A stretch of DNA of 64,000 nucleotides from Gallionellales bacterium GWA2_60_18 (GCA_001801105.1 MGWS01000026.1:90759-154758); one strand, 5' to 3'. Positions 34,135-44,541 are shown, numbered from the stretch's first letter. The notes: generated from the letters alone by a model not told the origin. A program made the numbers and translations.

Positions 34135-35439
34135 ATGGCAAAGTTGCCTGAAGAGCCCCCGGAGATCATGGATGCGCAGGAAGACAAGCTGCGCAGGAAT
34201 CTGCTGATCTTCGCCTGCGCCTTCATGAACCTGGCGGTGATGCTGTGGCTGGCGATCTACTGGTTCATGGGCCTGCATTATTCGGTGGACATCCCGCTGC
34301 TCTACCAGATGATCTCGGTCACATCACTGGTCTTCTATCTCAAGACCAAACGCTTCGAGATATTCCGCTTCATCCAGTTGAGCCTGTTCCTGTTCGCGCC
34401 TTTCGTGATGCAGTGGAGCATCGGCAATTCCGTTACCTCCAGCGGGGTGATGCTGTGGGCGCTGCTGGCGCCGATCGGCGCGCTGGTGGTCTCGGGCTGG
34501 CGCGATTCGGTGCCGTGGTTCATCGCCTATATCGTGATGACGGCGGTGTCCGGCTTCTTCGATTATTACCTCGGCAGCGAAGGCAACGGCGGGATACCGA
34601 TGAAGACCATCGGCTTCTTCTTCGCGCTCAATTTCGCCGCGATGTCTTCCATCATCTACTTCCTGGTGCGCTACTTCGTGCTGGAGACGGAAAAGATCAA
34701 GTCGCAGCTCGACCGGCAGCACCAGCTGCTCGCCGAGGAACAGAAGAAATCGGAGCGCGTGCTGCTCAATGTGCTGCCGAGCAGCATCGCGCAACGCCTG
34801 AAAGACAATCAGGGGCTGATCGCCGACGGGCACGCGGACGTGACGGTGATGTTCGCCGACCTGGTGAACTTCACGCAATTGACCGAATCGCTTTCGCCGG
34901 AGCAGATGGTCGGCCTGCTCAATACCGTTTTCTCCGGCTTCGACGAACTGTGCGAGAAATACGGCGTGGAAAAGATCAAGACCATAGGCGATGCCTACAT
35001 GGTGGTGGGCGGCCTGAGCCGCAACCGCGGCGATTACACCAGCGATATCGCCGACCTCGCGCTGGAGATGCGCGATTTCGTCGCGCACCATCCCGATTTT
35101 TCCCGCTTCAACCTGGGCATCCACACCGGCATCGCTACGGGACCCGTGGTTGCTGGGGTGATCGGCACCAAGCGCTTCATCTACGACCTGTGGGGCGACA
35201 CCGTGAACATCGCCAGCCGGCTGACCGATGAGGCGGTGCAGAATGTGATCCAGGTGGACCGCACGACCTACAACCGCATCCGGCATGACTACGCCTTCGA
35301 GTCGCCCGCCACGATCTACGTCAAGGGCAAGGGCGAGATGACCATGTACCGCCTGAACGGGCGTATCGACGGCACCCACAAGTCCAACGTGCTGCCGTTG
35401 GGGCCGGGTCAGGCAGCGTCCGCCCCGGCCTCCCCCTGA
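34135..35439 (+). CDS. Membrane-bound class III adenylate cyclase
   Basis: A 434-residue protein. About six membrane helices (residues 20-190) are followed by a signalling helix (QLDRQHQLLAEEQKKSERVL, then LNVLPSSIAQRLKDN) and a class III cyclase domain (about 232-400). Metal-binding aspartates are in VMFADLVNFT and KIKTIGDAYMVVGG. The Lys in EKIKTIGD and the Asp in YDLWGDTVNIASR are the ATP-selecting residues, so adenylate cyclase is favoured over guanylate cyclase. No other sensor domain is present. The stop codon lies inside the end of glnE on the other strand (31-bp tail overlap). Confidence 0.92.
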   Translation: MAKLPEEPPEIMDAQEDKLRRNLLIFACAFMNLAVMLWLAIYWFMGLHYSVDIPLLYQMISVTSLVFYLKTKRFEIFRFIQLSLFLFAPFVMQWSIGNSVTSSGVMLWALLAPIGALVVSGWRDSVPWFIAYIVMTAVSGFFDYYLGSEGNGGIPMKTIGFFFALNFAAMSSIIYFLVRYFVLETEKIKSQLDRQHQLLAEEQKKSERVLLNVLPSSIAQRLKDNQGLIADGHADVTVMFADLVNFTQLTESLSPEQMVGLLNTVFSGFDELCEKYGVEKIKTIGDAYMVVGGLSRNRGDYTSDIADLALEMRDFVAHHPDFSRFNLGIHTGIATGPVVAGVIGTKRFIYDLWGDTVNIASRLTDEAVQNVIQVDRTTYNRIRHDYAFESPATIYVKGKGEMTMYRLNGRIDGTHKSNVLPLGPGQAASAPASP

Positions 35440-38282
35440 TTTTCCCCGAACAGCATCTTCCATAATTCCAGGCATGTGCCGGTCTCGACGGTGCCGTGTC
35501 CGATGCGGCACAGAGACTGGTTGTTGAGGCGCATGCGGTGCTGTATCTGGCGCAGCGTGCGGTATAACGCGCGCATCTGTTCGGCGAGTTCGCCGGGGAT
35601 CAGGCCGAGTTCGCCCGCCAGCTTGAGCAGCGCCAGGTTGCCGATGTTCCCCGTCAGTTGCGGATGCCGGTGCGCGTGGGCGAGCACGAGATATTGCACC
35701 ATGAACTCGATGTCGACCATGCCGCCGCGATCGTGCTTGATGTCGAACAGCCCGCTGTCGTTGGGGTGGCCATCCAGCATCTTCTGGCGCATCGCCAATA
35801 TCTCTTTGCGCAACATCCCCGGATCGCGTTCCTGGCACAGCACTTCGCGGCGTATCCCCTCGAACGCGGTACCGACTTGCGCATCGCCCGCGCTGAAGCG
35901 CGCGCGCGTCAGTGCCTGATGCTCCCAGATCCAGGCGTCCTTCTGCTGATATTCCGCGAAGGCGGCGACCGTGCTGACCAGCAGTCCGCTCGCACCGTTC
36001 GGGCGCAGGCGCAGGTCGGTCTCGTATAGCCGCCCCGAAGAGGTGTAGCTGCCGAGCATGGTGTTGATGCGTTGCGCCAGCCGCGCATAGTTCTCCTGCG
36101 CATCCGGGTGGTCGTCGTCGTACAGGAAGATCAGGTCGAGGTCGGAGGAGTAACCCAGTTCGCGCCCGCCCAGCTTGCCGTAGGCAATGATGGCGAATCG
36201 CGGCTGCTCGCAGTGGCGCTTGCGCGCGGAAGCCCAGCTCAGCTCGAGCACATGGCGCAATATCAGGTCGGCCAGGTCGCTGAGATGGTCGCTCAGTTTT
36301 TCCAGCGGCAGCAGGCCTTGCAGGTCCATCGCCAGCAGATAGAAGGTCTGCTCCTGCTGGGCATGGTGCAGCACGTTCAACTGGCGCTCGGTATCGCCGG
36401 CGCAATCGGCGAGGCGTGAACGCAGGGCGTCGTCAACGAGTTGCCATTGCGGCGGCTGGTATATCTCGCGCGCGTCTAGCAGCTCGTCGAGCAATGCCGG
36501 GTGCTGGGTCAGGTATTCGCTTGCCCAGCTGCTGGCGGATACCAGGGTGGCCAACAGCTCCAGCGTCTGCGGATATTCGGCGAGGAAGGCGAGGTAGGAG
36601 GCGCGGCGGCTGATGGCTTCCAGCAGGACGATCAGGCGGTTCAGTGTCTCGTCCGGGTTTTGTCGCCGTGCGCTCAACGCGATGAATTGCGGGACCAGCT
36701 TGTCCAGCCGTTGCCGGCTGGTGTCGGGCAGATGCCGGTAGCGGCTGCCATCGCGCAGTTGCAGCAGGCGCTGGGCGCTCTCCATGGCCGCCGCATAGCC
36801 GAGAGCCTCGAGCCGCTCGGCCAGTTCCTGCGCGGTGATGGCTTCCTGCCACAATTGCGTCTCGTCATTCGAATCCTGTTGCGCGCCGAAGATCTGGTCG
36901 AACTGCCTGCTTACCAGCGTGCGGTGAAGGGCAAGCTCATCCTGCAGGGCGTCGAAGTCGGCATATCCCATCGCCTCCGCGATGATCGCGCGGTCTTCCG
37001 GGTTTTCCGGGATGTCCTGGGTCTGCTGGTCGTCGAGATATTGCAGGCGGTGTTCCAGATTGCGCAGGAAGACATAAGCGTCATCCAGACCGGTCGCTAT
37101 CTGCGCATCGATCTGCCCATTGGCGGCGAGCAGCGCCAATACCTCGCGCGTGGGACGGATGCGCAACTCGATATCCCGCCCGCCGCGGATCAACTGGAAC
37201 ACCTGTGCGGTGAACTCGATCTCGCGGATGCCGCCGGAACCGAGCTTGATGTTGTTGGCGCGGTCGCGGCGCAGCACCTCCTGACGGATCTGCGCGTGCA
37301 GGTTGCGCATCGAGTCGATCGCGCCGAAATCGAGATATTTGCGGAACACGAACGGCTGCGCCAGCTGCATTAACTCATTAACGAAAGATTCGCGCAGCGA
37401 TTCAGATATTGACAATTGCTTTTCTCGTTCGCCTCCTCTCACGCCTGCGAGAGAGGATTGAGGTGAGGGCGTTTTTGCTCCCTCGCCCGCTTGCGGGAGA
37501 GGGTTGGGGAGAGGGGAACGACCATAGTTATTCGCCGGTGATATCACGCGCGCCTTGATCCAGGCATAGCGCTCCCACTCGCGCCCCTGGCCGATCAGGT
37601 ATTCCTCCAGCGCGGCGAAGCTCATCACCAGCGGGCCGCTGTCGCCGTAGGGGCGCAGCCGCATGTCCACGCGGAACACGTAGCCGTCGGCGGTGGGCTC
37701 GTTGATCATGCCGATCAGCTTGCGTCCCAGCCGGGTGAAGAACTCATGGTTGCTCAAGCGGCGCGGGCCGTCGGTCTGGCCTTCTTCGGCATAGACGAAG
37801 ATCAGGTCGATGTCGGAAGACACGTTCAACTCGCCGCCACCCAGCTTGCCCATGCCGATCACCAGCAGTTCCTGCGGCGCCCCGCCGGTTTCGCCCAGCG
37901 GCGTCCCGTATTGCTGTTGCAGCGCCTGCATCAGGCAAGCCTGCGCCCGTTGCACGCACACTTCCGCCAGCGCGGTCATGGTCTGCATCACTTCATTCAA
38001 ATCGCACAAACCATTGAGATCGCGCAGGATCAGCTTGACCATCATCTGCTTGCGCAATCTGCGTATGGCGCGCGCCAGCCCGGTCTCATCGCCGATATCC
38101 AGGCCGGAGCCTTGCAGCAAAGCCAACATCTCGGCACGGCTGCAAGCGCTGCTGAAGTTTCCCTGCAACCATTCCCGCAGCAGCGGGTCTGTCTCCAGCG
38201 CATGCCTGGCATAACGGCTGCAACGCAGCATTTTTTGCAGCAGTGGGTCGAAGGCGGGCAGCGGCGTGTTTGCGGTATTCAT
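35409..38282 (-). CDS. glnE: Bifunctional glutamine synthetase adenylyltransferase/deadenylase
   Basis: A 957-residue enzyme controlling glutamine synthetase by adding and removing AMP. The N-terminal nucleotidyltransferase domain has VIGMGKLGGGELNVSSDIDL (near residue 146), the C-terminal one AYGKLGGRELGYSSDLDLIF (near 711), each with the paired aspartates. Helical GlnD-like regions join them. Residues of about 256-284 (SPLPNPLPQAGEG, then PSPQSSLAGVRGGE) are encoded by palindromic repeats inserted in frame between WIKARVIS and the conserved QPFVFRKYLDFGAIDSMR. The reading frame is otherwise intact. Confidence 0.95.
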   Translation of the reverse strand: MNTANTPLPAFDPLLQKMLRCSRYARHALETDPLLREWLQGNFSSACSRAEMLALLQGSGLDIGDETGLARAIRRLRKQMMVKLILRDLNGLCDLNEVMQTMTALAEVCVQRAQACLMQALQQQYGTPLGETGGAPQELLVIGMGKLGGGELNVSSDIDLIFVYAEEGQTDGPRRLSNHEFFTRLGRKLIGMINEPTADGYVFRVDMRLRPYGDSGPLVMSFAALEEYLIGQGREWERYAWIKARVISPANNYGRSPLPNPLPQAGEGAKTPSPQSSLAGVRGGEREKQLSISESLRESFVNELMQLAQPFVFRKYLDFGAIDSMRNLHAQIRQEVLRRDRANNIKLGSGGIREIEFTAQVFQLIRGGRDIELRIRPTREVLALLAANGQIDAQIATGLDDAYVFLRNLEHRLQYLDDQQTQDIPENPEDRAIIAEAMGYADFDALQDELALHRTLVSRQFDQIFGAQQDSNDETQLWQEAITAQELAERLEALGYAAAMESAQRLLQLRDGSRYRHLPDTSRQRLDKLVPQFIALSARRQNPDETLNRLIVLLEAISRRASYLAFLAEYPQTLELLATLVSASSWASEYLTQHPALLDELLDAREIYQPPQWQLVDDALRSRLADCAGDTERQLNVLHHAQQEQTFYLLAMDLQGLLPLEKLSDHLSDLADLILRHVLELSWASARKRHCEQPRFAIIAYGKLGGRELGYSSDLDLIFLYDDDHPDAQENYARLAQRINTMLGSYTSSGRLYETDLRLRPNGASGLLVSTVAAFAEYQQKDAWIWEHQALTRARFSAGDAQVGTAFEGIRREVLCQERDPGMLRKEILAMRQKMLDGHPNDSGLFDIKHDRGGMVDIEFMVQYLVLAHAHRHPQLTGNIGNLALLKLAGELGLIPGELAEQMRALYRTLRQIQHRMRLNNQSLCRIGHGTVETGTCLELWKMLFGENQGEAGADAA
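37432..37516. repeat. Two tandem palindromic repeats inserted in frame in glnE
   Basis: Two related hairpins lie side by side: CTCTCACGCCTGCGAGAGAG followed by GATTGAGGTGAGGG, and CCCTCGCCCGCTTGCGGGAG followed by AGGGTTGGGGAGAGGGG. The first closely resembles the intergenic copy at 51351-51395, including flanking TCGTTCGCC. The second is the common CCCTCTCCC/GGGAGAGGG form. Together they keep the glnE frame open. Confidence 0.88.
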
Positions 38283-38295
38283 GGGGGTTTCACGT

Positions 38296-38301
38296 TAGAA
38301 T
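38296..38301 (+). promoter_or_regulatory. Putative -10 box of yhdP
   Basis: TAGAAT followed by GCG, 63 nt upstream of the yhdP ATG, in the divergent glnE-yhdP intergenic region. It matches the -10 form used elsewhere in the window. No clear -35 box. Confidence 0.4.
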
Positions 38302-38315
38302 GCGAAGCGTTACTA

Positions 38316-38321
38316 ATTATA
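38316..38321 (-). promoter_or_regulatory. Putative -10 box of glnE
   Basis: Minus-strand TATAAT, 33 nt upstream of the glnE ATG. It overlaps the region expected to hold the yhdP transcription start, so the divergent promoters probably interfere with each other. No good -35 box. Confidence 0.4.
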
Positions 38322-38364
38322 AGTCCCGAACCCTGTTTCCGGCGCGTTTGCGCGCCCATTTCCG

Positions 38365-41300
38365 ATGCTGAATTCGCTACCCATCCGTTTGCTGTGGCAT
38401 AGCCTGAACTGGCTGACGCGGCTCGCCATCGTCGCCTCGGCGGTGGCCGCGGTGCTGGTCGCGTTCGGCATCATCGCGCTGCGCTACTGGGTGATGCCCG
38501 ATATCGAGCAATATCACGGCGAGATCACCGCCTCCCTGTCGCAGGCCATCGGCAACCCGGTGACGATAGGCCGGATCGAGGGCGACTGGCGCGGCTTCCG
38601 GCCGCGCCTGAAGATCGAGGATGTGCGTATCCTGGACGAGCAGCGACAACCGGCGCTGGTGCTGCCGCGTATCGACGGCAGCGTTTCCTGGCTGTCGCTG
38701 TTCAGCGCGGAACTGCGCCTGGCCAGCCTGGAGATCGACAAGCCGGAACTGCTGATCCGCCGCGACGTGCAAGGGCGGGTGTTCATCGGCGGCGTGGCGC
38801 TCTCCAGCCAGAGCAGCGACAACGATCTGGCCAACTGGCTGTTGCGCCAGTCGAGCATGGTGGTGCGCGATGCGCTCATCGTCTGGCTGGACGAGCAGCG
38901 TGATGCGCCGCCGCTGGTGCTGCAACAGGTCAACCTGCGTATCGAGAGTTTCTTCAACAGCCATCGTTTCGCCCTGCGCGCGCTGCCGCCGCCGGAACTG
39001 TCGACCCCGCTGGACGTGCGCGGCAAACTGCGCGGCTCGAGTCTCGACGAGATGGAGGAATGGCGCGGGCAGATATTCACCCAACTCGATTACACCGATG
39101 TCGCCGCCTGGCGACCGTGGCTGGACATGCCGCGCGAATTCAGCCGCGGGCGCGGCGCATTGCGCGGCTGGGTGGATATCGGCGAAGGCCGGCTGGCTGG
39201 CGTCACTGCCGATCTGGCGCTGCACAATGTGGCGACAAGACTGGCCGAGGACGTGCCGGAACTGGTGCTGCTCGACCTGAATGGGCGCGCTGCGTGGAAA
39301 CAGGTGCCGGGCGGACTGGAGATATCCACCCGGAAACTGGCGATGCGCTTGCGCAACGGTATCGAGCTGCGTCCCACGGATTTCTATTTCCGCCATGCCG
39401 CGCCGGGCGGCGGCCGAGCCGGCGGTGGGGAGCTGCGCGCCAACCTGCTGCAACTGGAGACGCTGGCCGCGCTTTCGAATTTCATTCCGCTGGATACCGG
39501 CCTGCGCGCCCGGCTGGATGCCTATGCGCCGCGCGGCCGAGTGACCGGCCTCAACGCGCAATGGCAGGGCAATGCGGCCGATCCATCCGGTTACCGGATC
39601 AAGGGGCAGTTCGATGACCTGGCCTTGCGCCAGGCTGGCGGGATGCCGGGTTTCTCCGGGCTGTCGCTGGAGGTGGACGGTAGCGAAGAAGGCGGCAGGC
39701 TGAGCGTCAATGCGCACGGCCTGATGGTCGATGCGCCGGGCGTGATGCGCGAACCGCTGTCCTTCGCCACGCTGACCGGGCAGTTCGGCTGGCGCCGCAA
39801 GGGCGGCGAGTTGACGGTGAAGGCCGACAACGTGGCGATGTCCAACGACGATCTGGAGGGCAACCTGTACGGCAGCTACAGCACGAAAGCCGGCACCAGG
39901 GGCGTGCTGGACCTGACAGTGGCGCTGACGCGCGGCGACGTGCGCCGCGCCGCCCGCTACACCCCGTTGGTCGCGCTCGACCGGGAAGACAACGACTGGC
40001 TGGCCGGCGCGATGCTGGCCGGGCATACCGAGGATTTTCGCGTGCGCGTCAAGGGCAACCTGAGCGACTTCCCGCTCAAGGGCAACGAAGATGCGCTGCT
40101 GGAGGTCGGTGGGCATGCGCGCGACGTGACATTCGAGTTCGACAAGAGCTGGCCGCGCATCGAGAACATCGACGGGGAATTCTGGATACGCGGCAACCGG
40201 CTGGAAGTGAAGGCGGCTTCCGCCGCCACGCTGGGTGCGAGGCTGCATAACGTCGATGTCCATATCGCCGACCTGCAGGATGCGGCGTTGCCGCTTGAGT
40301 TCAAGGGCGAAGCGAGCGGCGCGAGCGACAACTACCTGCGCTATATCGAACAGAGTCCGGTGCGCGGCTATATCGACGGTTTCACCGACGGTATGCGCGC
40401 TGGCGGCGACGGGCAGCTGGCGCTGTCCGTGCGCGTGCCGCTGCTGGGCGATGAGCCGGTGAAGCTGACGGGGGCGCTGCGCGTGGCGAACAACGATATC
40501 TCGCTGGGCGAAGGCATGCCGCTGCTGCGCAATACGCGCGGCATGCTGGCGTTTACCGAAGCGGGCGTGCGTGCCGATGGCGTGACCTCCGAGATACTCG
40601 GCGGTCCGGCGCGCATCGACATACGCAATGCCGAGGGCGGGGCGCTGCATGCCGGCGTGAAGGGGCGCGTCAACCTCGAAGTGCTGCGCAAGCTCAATCC
40701 GCATCCGCTGCTGCATCGCCTGAGCGGCGGCACGGAATGGGAGGCGGATATCAACGTGGTGAAGAAATCCACCGAGCTCTCGCTCGTCACCGATCTCGTC
40801 GGTATCGCATCCACGTTGCCGCAGCCGCTCGCCAAGCGCGCTGCCGATGCGCTGCCGTTGCGCATCGAGAAAAAGGTGGTGACCGAGGGGCAGGATATCG
40901 TCAGCGCGACGCTCGGCGACCTGCTGGATATTCGTCTGGCGCGCCGCGAAGAGAACGGCGCGAGCGTCATCAAGCGCGGCACCGTTAATTTCGGCGGCCC
41001 GGGCAAATGGCTGGACAAGGACGGCGTCTGGCTGACGGGGCGCATCCCGCTGCTGTCGATGGAGGGCTGGAGCGGGTTGCTGGGCGATGGGGCGGCCGGA
41101 CAAGCATTGCCGCTGGCCGGCGCCAGTTTGCAGATCGCACGGCTGACCGGCTACGGCCAGAACATGAGCGGGGTAAACATCGAGGCGGTCAGTCGCGGCG
41201 ACGGCCTGGCCGCGCAGGTGACCTCCGGCGCGCTGAACGGCGAGGTGGTCTGGCTGCCGCACGGCTTCAACAACGACACCAAATTAAGCGCGCGCCTGCG

Positions 41301-42210
41301 CAACCTGCACTGGTCGCTCGGCAGCAAAGCGTTCCAGCCCGAGCGCGCGCCCAGGGGCGGCAAGGATGCTACGCCCTCCGGCCAATTGCCGGCACTGGAA
41401 GTCGCGGTCGAGAACCTGAGAGTGAACGACAAGGAGATCGGGCGCTTCGATCTGATCGGCCATCCGGAAGGGCGCGAATGGCGCCTGCGCCGTCTCAACA
41501 TCGTCAATCCGGACGGCAGCCTGTCCGGCGACGGCTATTGGCGCGGCGCGCAGACGCAGGTCAATCTCCAGCTCGAGATCAGCGATGCGGGTAAGGTGCT
41601 GGCGCGCTCCGGCTATCCGGATACTGTGAAGGATGGCAGCGGCAAACTGGCCGCCAGCCTGTCATGGGACGGCGACCCGGACGAATTCAACTACGCCACG
41701 CTGGGTGGCACGCTCAAGCTGGACACCGGCAAGGGGCGGTTCCTGAAGATGGATCCGGGCGCGGGCAAACTGCTCAGCGTGTTGAGCCTGCAGGCCCTGC
41801 CCAAGCGCATCGCGCTGGACTTTACCGATGTGTTCAGCACCGGCTTCCAGTTTGACAACATCAACGGCACGGCCACCATGCGTAATGGTGTGATGGATAC
41901 CCGGGATTTCCACATCGATGGTTCCGCAGCCAAGGTGACCATGACGGGCAGCGTCGATCTCAACCGCGAAACGCAGGACCTGCGCGTGCGGGTGTTGCCG
42001 ACCCTGGGCGACAGCGTGTCGCTGCTCGGCGCGTTCGCCGCCGGGCCGGCGGTGGGCATCGGCTCGCTCATCGTCAACAAGGTGCTGGGCAATCCGCTCG
42101 ATAAGTTGGTGTCGTTTGAATACAATGTCAGCGGCGCCTGGCACGACCCGGTGGTGACCAAAGTGGGCCGCGCGCCGGCCAACCAGAACGATCAGAATCC
42201 CAGTAAATAG
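38365..42210 (+). CDS. yhdP: YhdP-family AsmA-like envelope protein
   Basis: A 1281-residue protein with a single N-terminal membrane anchor (about residues 17-42) and a very long periplasmic beta-rich part. The start LPIRLLWHSLNWLTRLAIVA and IEQYHGEITASLSQAIGNPV then IGRIEGDWRGFRPRL fit the YhdP/TIGR02099 family. The C-terminal AsmA-like end has VRVLPTLGDSVSLLGAFAAG and GPAVGIGSLIVNKVLGNPLD. YhdP proteins bridge the periplasm and help move phospholipids to the outer membrane. The gene is followed closely by nitrilase and tldD, the yhdP-nit-tldD order known from other proteobacteria. Confidence 0.93.
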   Translation: MLNSLPIRLLWHSLNWLTRLAIVASAVAAVLVAFGIIALRYWVMPDIEQYHGEITASLSQAIGNPVTIGRIEGDWRGFRPRLKIEDVRILDEQRQPALVLPRIDGSVSWLSLFSAELRLASLEIDKPELLIRRDVQGRVFIGGVALSSQSSDNDLANWLLRQSSMVVRDALIVWLDEQRDAPPLVLQQVNLRIESFFNSHRFALRALPPPELSTPLDVRGKLRGSSLDEMEEWRGQIFTQLDYTDVAAWRPWLDMPREFSRGRGALRGWVDIGEGRLAGVTADLALHNVATRLAEDVPELVLLDLNGRAAWKQVPGGLEISTRKLAMRLRNGIELRPTDFYFRHAAPGGGRAGGGELRANLLQLETLAALSNFIPLDTGLRARLDAYAPRGRVTGLNAQWQGNAADPSGYRIKGQFDDLALRQAGGMPGFSGLSLEVDGSEEGGRLSVNAHGLMVDAPGVMREPLSFATLTGQFGWRRKGGELTVKADNVAMSNDDLEGNLYGSYSTKAGTRGVLDLTVALTRGDVRRAARYTPLVALDREDNDWLAGAMLAGHTEDFRVRVKGNLSDFPLKGNEDALLEVGGHARDVTFEFDKSWPRIENIDGEFWIRGNRLEVKAASAATLGARLHNVDVHIADLQDAALPLEFKGEASGASDNYLRYIEQSPVRGYIDGFTDGMRAGGDGQLALSVRVPLLGDEPVKLTGALRVANNDISLGEGMPLLRNTRGMLAFTEAGVRADGVTSEILGGPARIDIRNAEGGALHAGVKGRVNLEVLRKLNPHPLLHRLSGGTEWEADINVVKKSTELSLVTDLVGIASTLPQPLAKRAADALPLRIEKKVVTEGQDIVSATLGDLLDIRLARREENGASVIKRGTVNFGGPGKWLDKDGVWLTGRIPLLSMEGWSGLLGDGAAGQALPLAGASLQIARLTGYGQNMSGVNIEAVSRGDGLAAQVTSGALNGEVVWLPHGFNNDTKLSARLRNLHWSLGSKAFQPERAPRGGKDATPSGQLPALEVAVENLRVNDKEIGRFDLIGHPEGREWRLRRLNIVNPDGSLSGDGYWRGAQTQVNLQLEISDAGKVLARSGYPDTVKDGSGKLAASLSWDGDPDEFNYATLGGTLKLDTGKGRFLKMDPGAGKLLSVLSLQALPKRIALDFTDVFSTGFQFDNINGTATMRNGVMDTRDFHIDGSAAKVTMTGSVDLNRETQDLRVRVLPTLGDSVSLLGAFAAGPAVGIGSLIVNKVLGNPLDKLVSFEYNVSGAWHDPVVTKVGRAPANQNDQNPSK

Positions 42211-42220
42211 AAAGCACGCC

Positions 42221-43078
42221 ATGCCAGCAAGCAGTCCCGCGCAGCACAGCAACACCCCGTCCGGCAACCCATTCAAGGTCGCCGCGATCCAGATGGCTTC
42301 CGGTCCCAACGTGGCCGGCAACCTCGCCGAGGCGCGGCGTCTCATCGCCAGGGCGGCCGAGCAGGGCGCGCGTCTGGTGGTACTGCCGGAGTTCTTCGCC
42401 ATCATGGGCATGAGCGAACAGGACAAGATCGCGGTGCGCGAACAGCCGGGACAGGGGCCGATCCAGGACTTCCTGCGCGAAGCGGCGCGGCAGCACGGGG
42501 TCTGGCTGGCGGGCGGCTCCATCCCGCTGGCGGCCAGCGCGCCGGACAAGGTATTGAACAGCTGCCTGTTGTTCGACGATCAGGGCAAACAGGTGGCGCG
42601 CTACGACAAGATCCACCTGTTCAGCCTGCAACTGGGCAACGAGCACTACGACGAGGCGGCCAGCATCGAAGCGGGCGACCGCGTAGTGGTGGCGGACAGC
42701 CCGTTCGGCCGCATCGGTCTGGCGATCTGCTACGACCTGCGTTTCCCCGAGCTGTTCCGCGCCATGAAGGACGTGGACATCGTCGTGCTGCCCGCCGCCT
42801 TCACCGAGACCACCGGCAAGATGCACTGGGAGGTGCTGGTGCGCGCCCGTGCGGTGGAGAACCTCGCCTATGTGGTCGCGGCGGCGCAGGGCGGCTATCA
42901 CGTCAACGGGCGCGAGACGCACGGCAACAGCATGATCGTCGACCCGTGGGGGCGCGTGCTGGATCGGCTGCCGCGCGGCTCTGGCGTGGTGCTGGCCGAA
43001 GTGAACCCGGCCCATCAGGCCAGCCTGCGCGCCAGCCTGCCGGCGCTGTCGCATCGCATCCTGTTCAGCTGCCAATGA
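42221..43078 (+). CDS. Carbon-nitrogen hydrolase (Nit1-like, deaminated glutathione amidase type)
   Basis: A 285-residue nitrilase-superfamily enzyme with the Glu-Lys-Cys triad: Glu in [11 protein letters not shown], Lys in [10 protein letters not shown], Cys in [15 protein letters not shown]. Its closest functional match is the Nit1/NitA amidases that hydrolyse deaminated glutathione, a metabolite-repair role. It starts 10 nt after yhdP and overlaps tldD by ATGA. The exact substrate is inferred from family and context. Confidence 0.88.
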   Translation: MPASSPAQHSNTPSGNPFKVAAIQMASGPNVAGNLAEARRLIARAAEQGARLVVLPEFFAIMGMSEQDKIAVREQPGQGPIQDFLREAARQHGVWLAGGSIPLAASAPDKVLNSCLLFDDQGKQVARYDKIHLFSLQLGNEHYDEAASIEAGDRVVVADSPFGRIGLAICYDLRFPELFRAMKDVDIVVLPAAFTETTGKMHWEVLVRARAVENLAYVVAAAQGGYHVNGRETHGNSMIVDPWGRVLDRLPRGSGVVLAEVNPAHQASLRASLPALSHRILFSCQ

Positions 43079-44541
43079 AAGACGCCATGCAGAAACACGC
43101 TCCGCTCGACACGCTGTTCGCTACCGCGCAACACTCGCTGCTCACGCCCTATGCCATAGGGGCTCGCCAGATCGAACAGGTGTTCGCCGGCATGATGGCG
43201 CACCGCCTCGACTATGCCGACTTGTATTTCCAGTACAGCCGTGCCGAGAGCTGGTCGCTGGAGGAAGGCATCGTCAAGTCCGGCAGCTTCAGCATCGACC
43301 AGGGCGTCGGCGTGCGCGCGGTGAGCGGCGACAAGACCGCGTTCGCCTATTCCGACGACATCAGCATGAACGCGCTGGAACGCGCGGCGCAGACTACGCG
43401 CGCCATCGCGCGGCAGGGCGGCACGCAATCGGTTCCGGCCATACATCACGGTATGCGGCGCGATATCTACCTGCCGCACGATCCCATCGCCAGTCTGAAG
43501 GATGCCGACAAGGTCGCGCTGCTGGAGCGCATCGAACGCTATGCGCGCTCCCTCGACCCGCGCGTCACGCAGGTGATGGCCGGTCTGGCGGGCGAATACG
43601 AAGTGGTGCTGGTGGCGCGCAGCGACGGCCTGATGAACGCCGACATCCGCCCGCTGGTGCGGCTCTCGCTGACGGTTATCGTCGAGAGCGATGGACGACG
43701 CGAACAAGGCTCGGCGGGCGGCGGCGGGCGCTTCGACTATTGCTATTTCGACGACGCGATGTTGCGCCAGTATGCCGCACAGGCGGTGCATCAGGCGGTG
43801 ATCAACCTGGATGCCGCGCCCGCCCCGGCGGGCAATATGACCGTGGTGCTGGGCAGCGGTTGGCCCGGCATCCTGTTGCACGAAGCCATCGGTCACGGGC
43901 TGGAAGGCGACTTCAACCGCAAGGGCAGCTCGGCGTTCTCCGGGCGCGTCGGCGAGCGCGTCGCGGCCAAGGGCGTCACCGTAGTGGACGACGGCACCAT
44001 CGCGGCGCGGCGCGGCTCGCTACAGATGGACGACGAAGGCAATGCCACCCAATGCACCACGCTGATCGAGAACGGCATCCTGCGCGGCTACCTGCAGGAC
44101 ACCATGAACGCGCGCCTGATGGGCGTGCCGGTCACCGGCAACGCGCGGCGCGAATCCTATGCCCACCTGCCGATCCCGCGCATGACCAACACCATGATGC
44201 TGGCGGGCGACAAGACCCGCGAAGAGATCATCGCCTCGGTCAAACACGGCCTGTATGCGGCCAACTTCGGCGGCGGCCAGGTGGACATCACCAGCGGCAA
44301 GTTCGTGTTCTCCACCACCGAAGCCTACCTGATCGAAGACGGCAAGATCACCCACCCGGTCAAGGGCGCGACCCTGATCGGCAACGGCCCCGACGTGCTA
44401 ACGCGCATCTCGATGATCGGCAACGACATGGCGCTCGATTCCGGCGTCGGCACCTGCGGCAAAGAAGGCCAGAGCGTCCCGGTCGGCGTGGGTCAGCCGA
44501 CGCTGCGCATAGACGGGCTGACGGTGGGCGGGACGGGCTGA
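43075..44541 (+). CDS. tldD: Metalloprotease TldD
   Basis: A 488-residue subunit of the TldD/TldE protease, which degrades unfolded peptides and matures some peptide antibiotics. The zinc motif [20 protein letters not shown] (HExxxH, near residue 271) is intact. The N-terminal region has [20 protein letters not shown]. The C-terminus has [20 protein letters not shown] and [20 protein letters not shown]. The start overlaps the nitrilase stop; an ATG 12 nt later is an alternative. No tldE/pmbA is in the window. Its stop codon directly abuts the stop codon of the convergent hemerythrin-like gene. Confidence 0.96.
   Translation: MKDAMQKHAPLDTLFATAQHSLLTPYAIGARQIEQVFAGMMAHRLDYADLYFQYSRAESWSLEEGIVKSGSFSIDQGVGVRAVSGDKTAFAYSDDISMNALERAAQTTRAIARQGGTQSVPAIHHGMRRDIYLPHDPIASLKDADKVALLERIERYARSLDPRVTQVMAGLAGEYEVVLVARSDGLMNADIRPLVRLSLTVIVESDGRREQGSAGGGGRFDYCYFDDAMLRQYAAQAVHQAVINLDAAPAPAGNMTVVLGSGWPGILLHEAIGHGLEGDFNRKGSSAFSGRVGERVAAKGVTVVDDGTIAARRGSLQMDDEGNATQCTTLIENGILRGYLQDTMNARLMGVPVTGNARRESYAHLPIPRMTNTMMLAGDKTREEIIASVKHGLYAANFGGGQVDITSGKFVFSTTEAYLIEDGKITHPVKGATLIGNGPDVLTRISMIGNDMALDSGVGTCGKEGQSVPVGVGQPTLRIDGLTVGGTG

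Noticed and set aside
38377..41262. 961-codon open frame on the minus strand, antisense to yhdP
   Set aside because: It is a shadow frame of the YhdP gene, Gln/Arg/His-rich, without domain features. The long length reflects high GC content.
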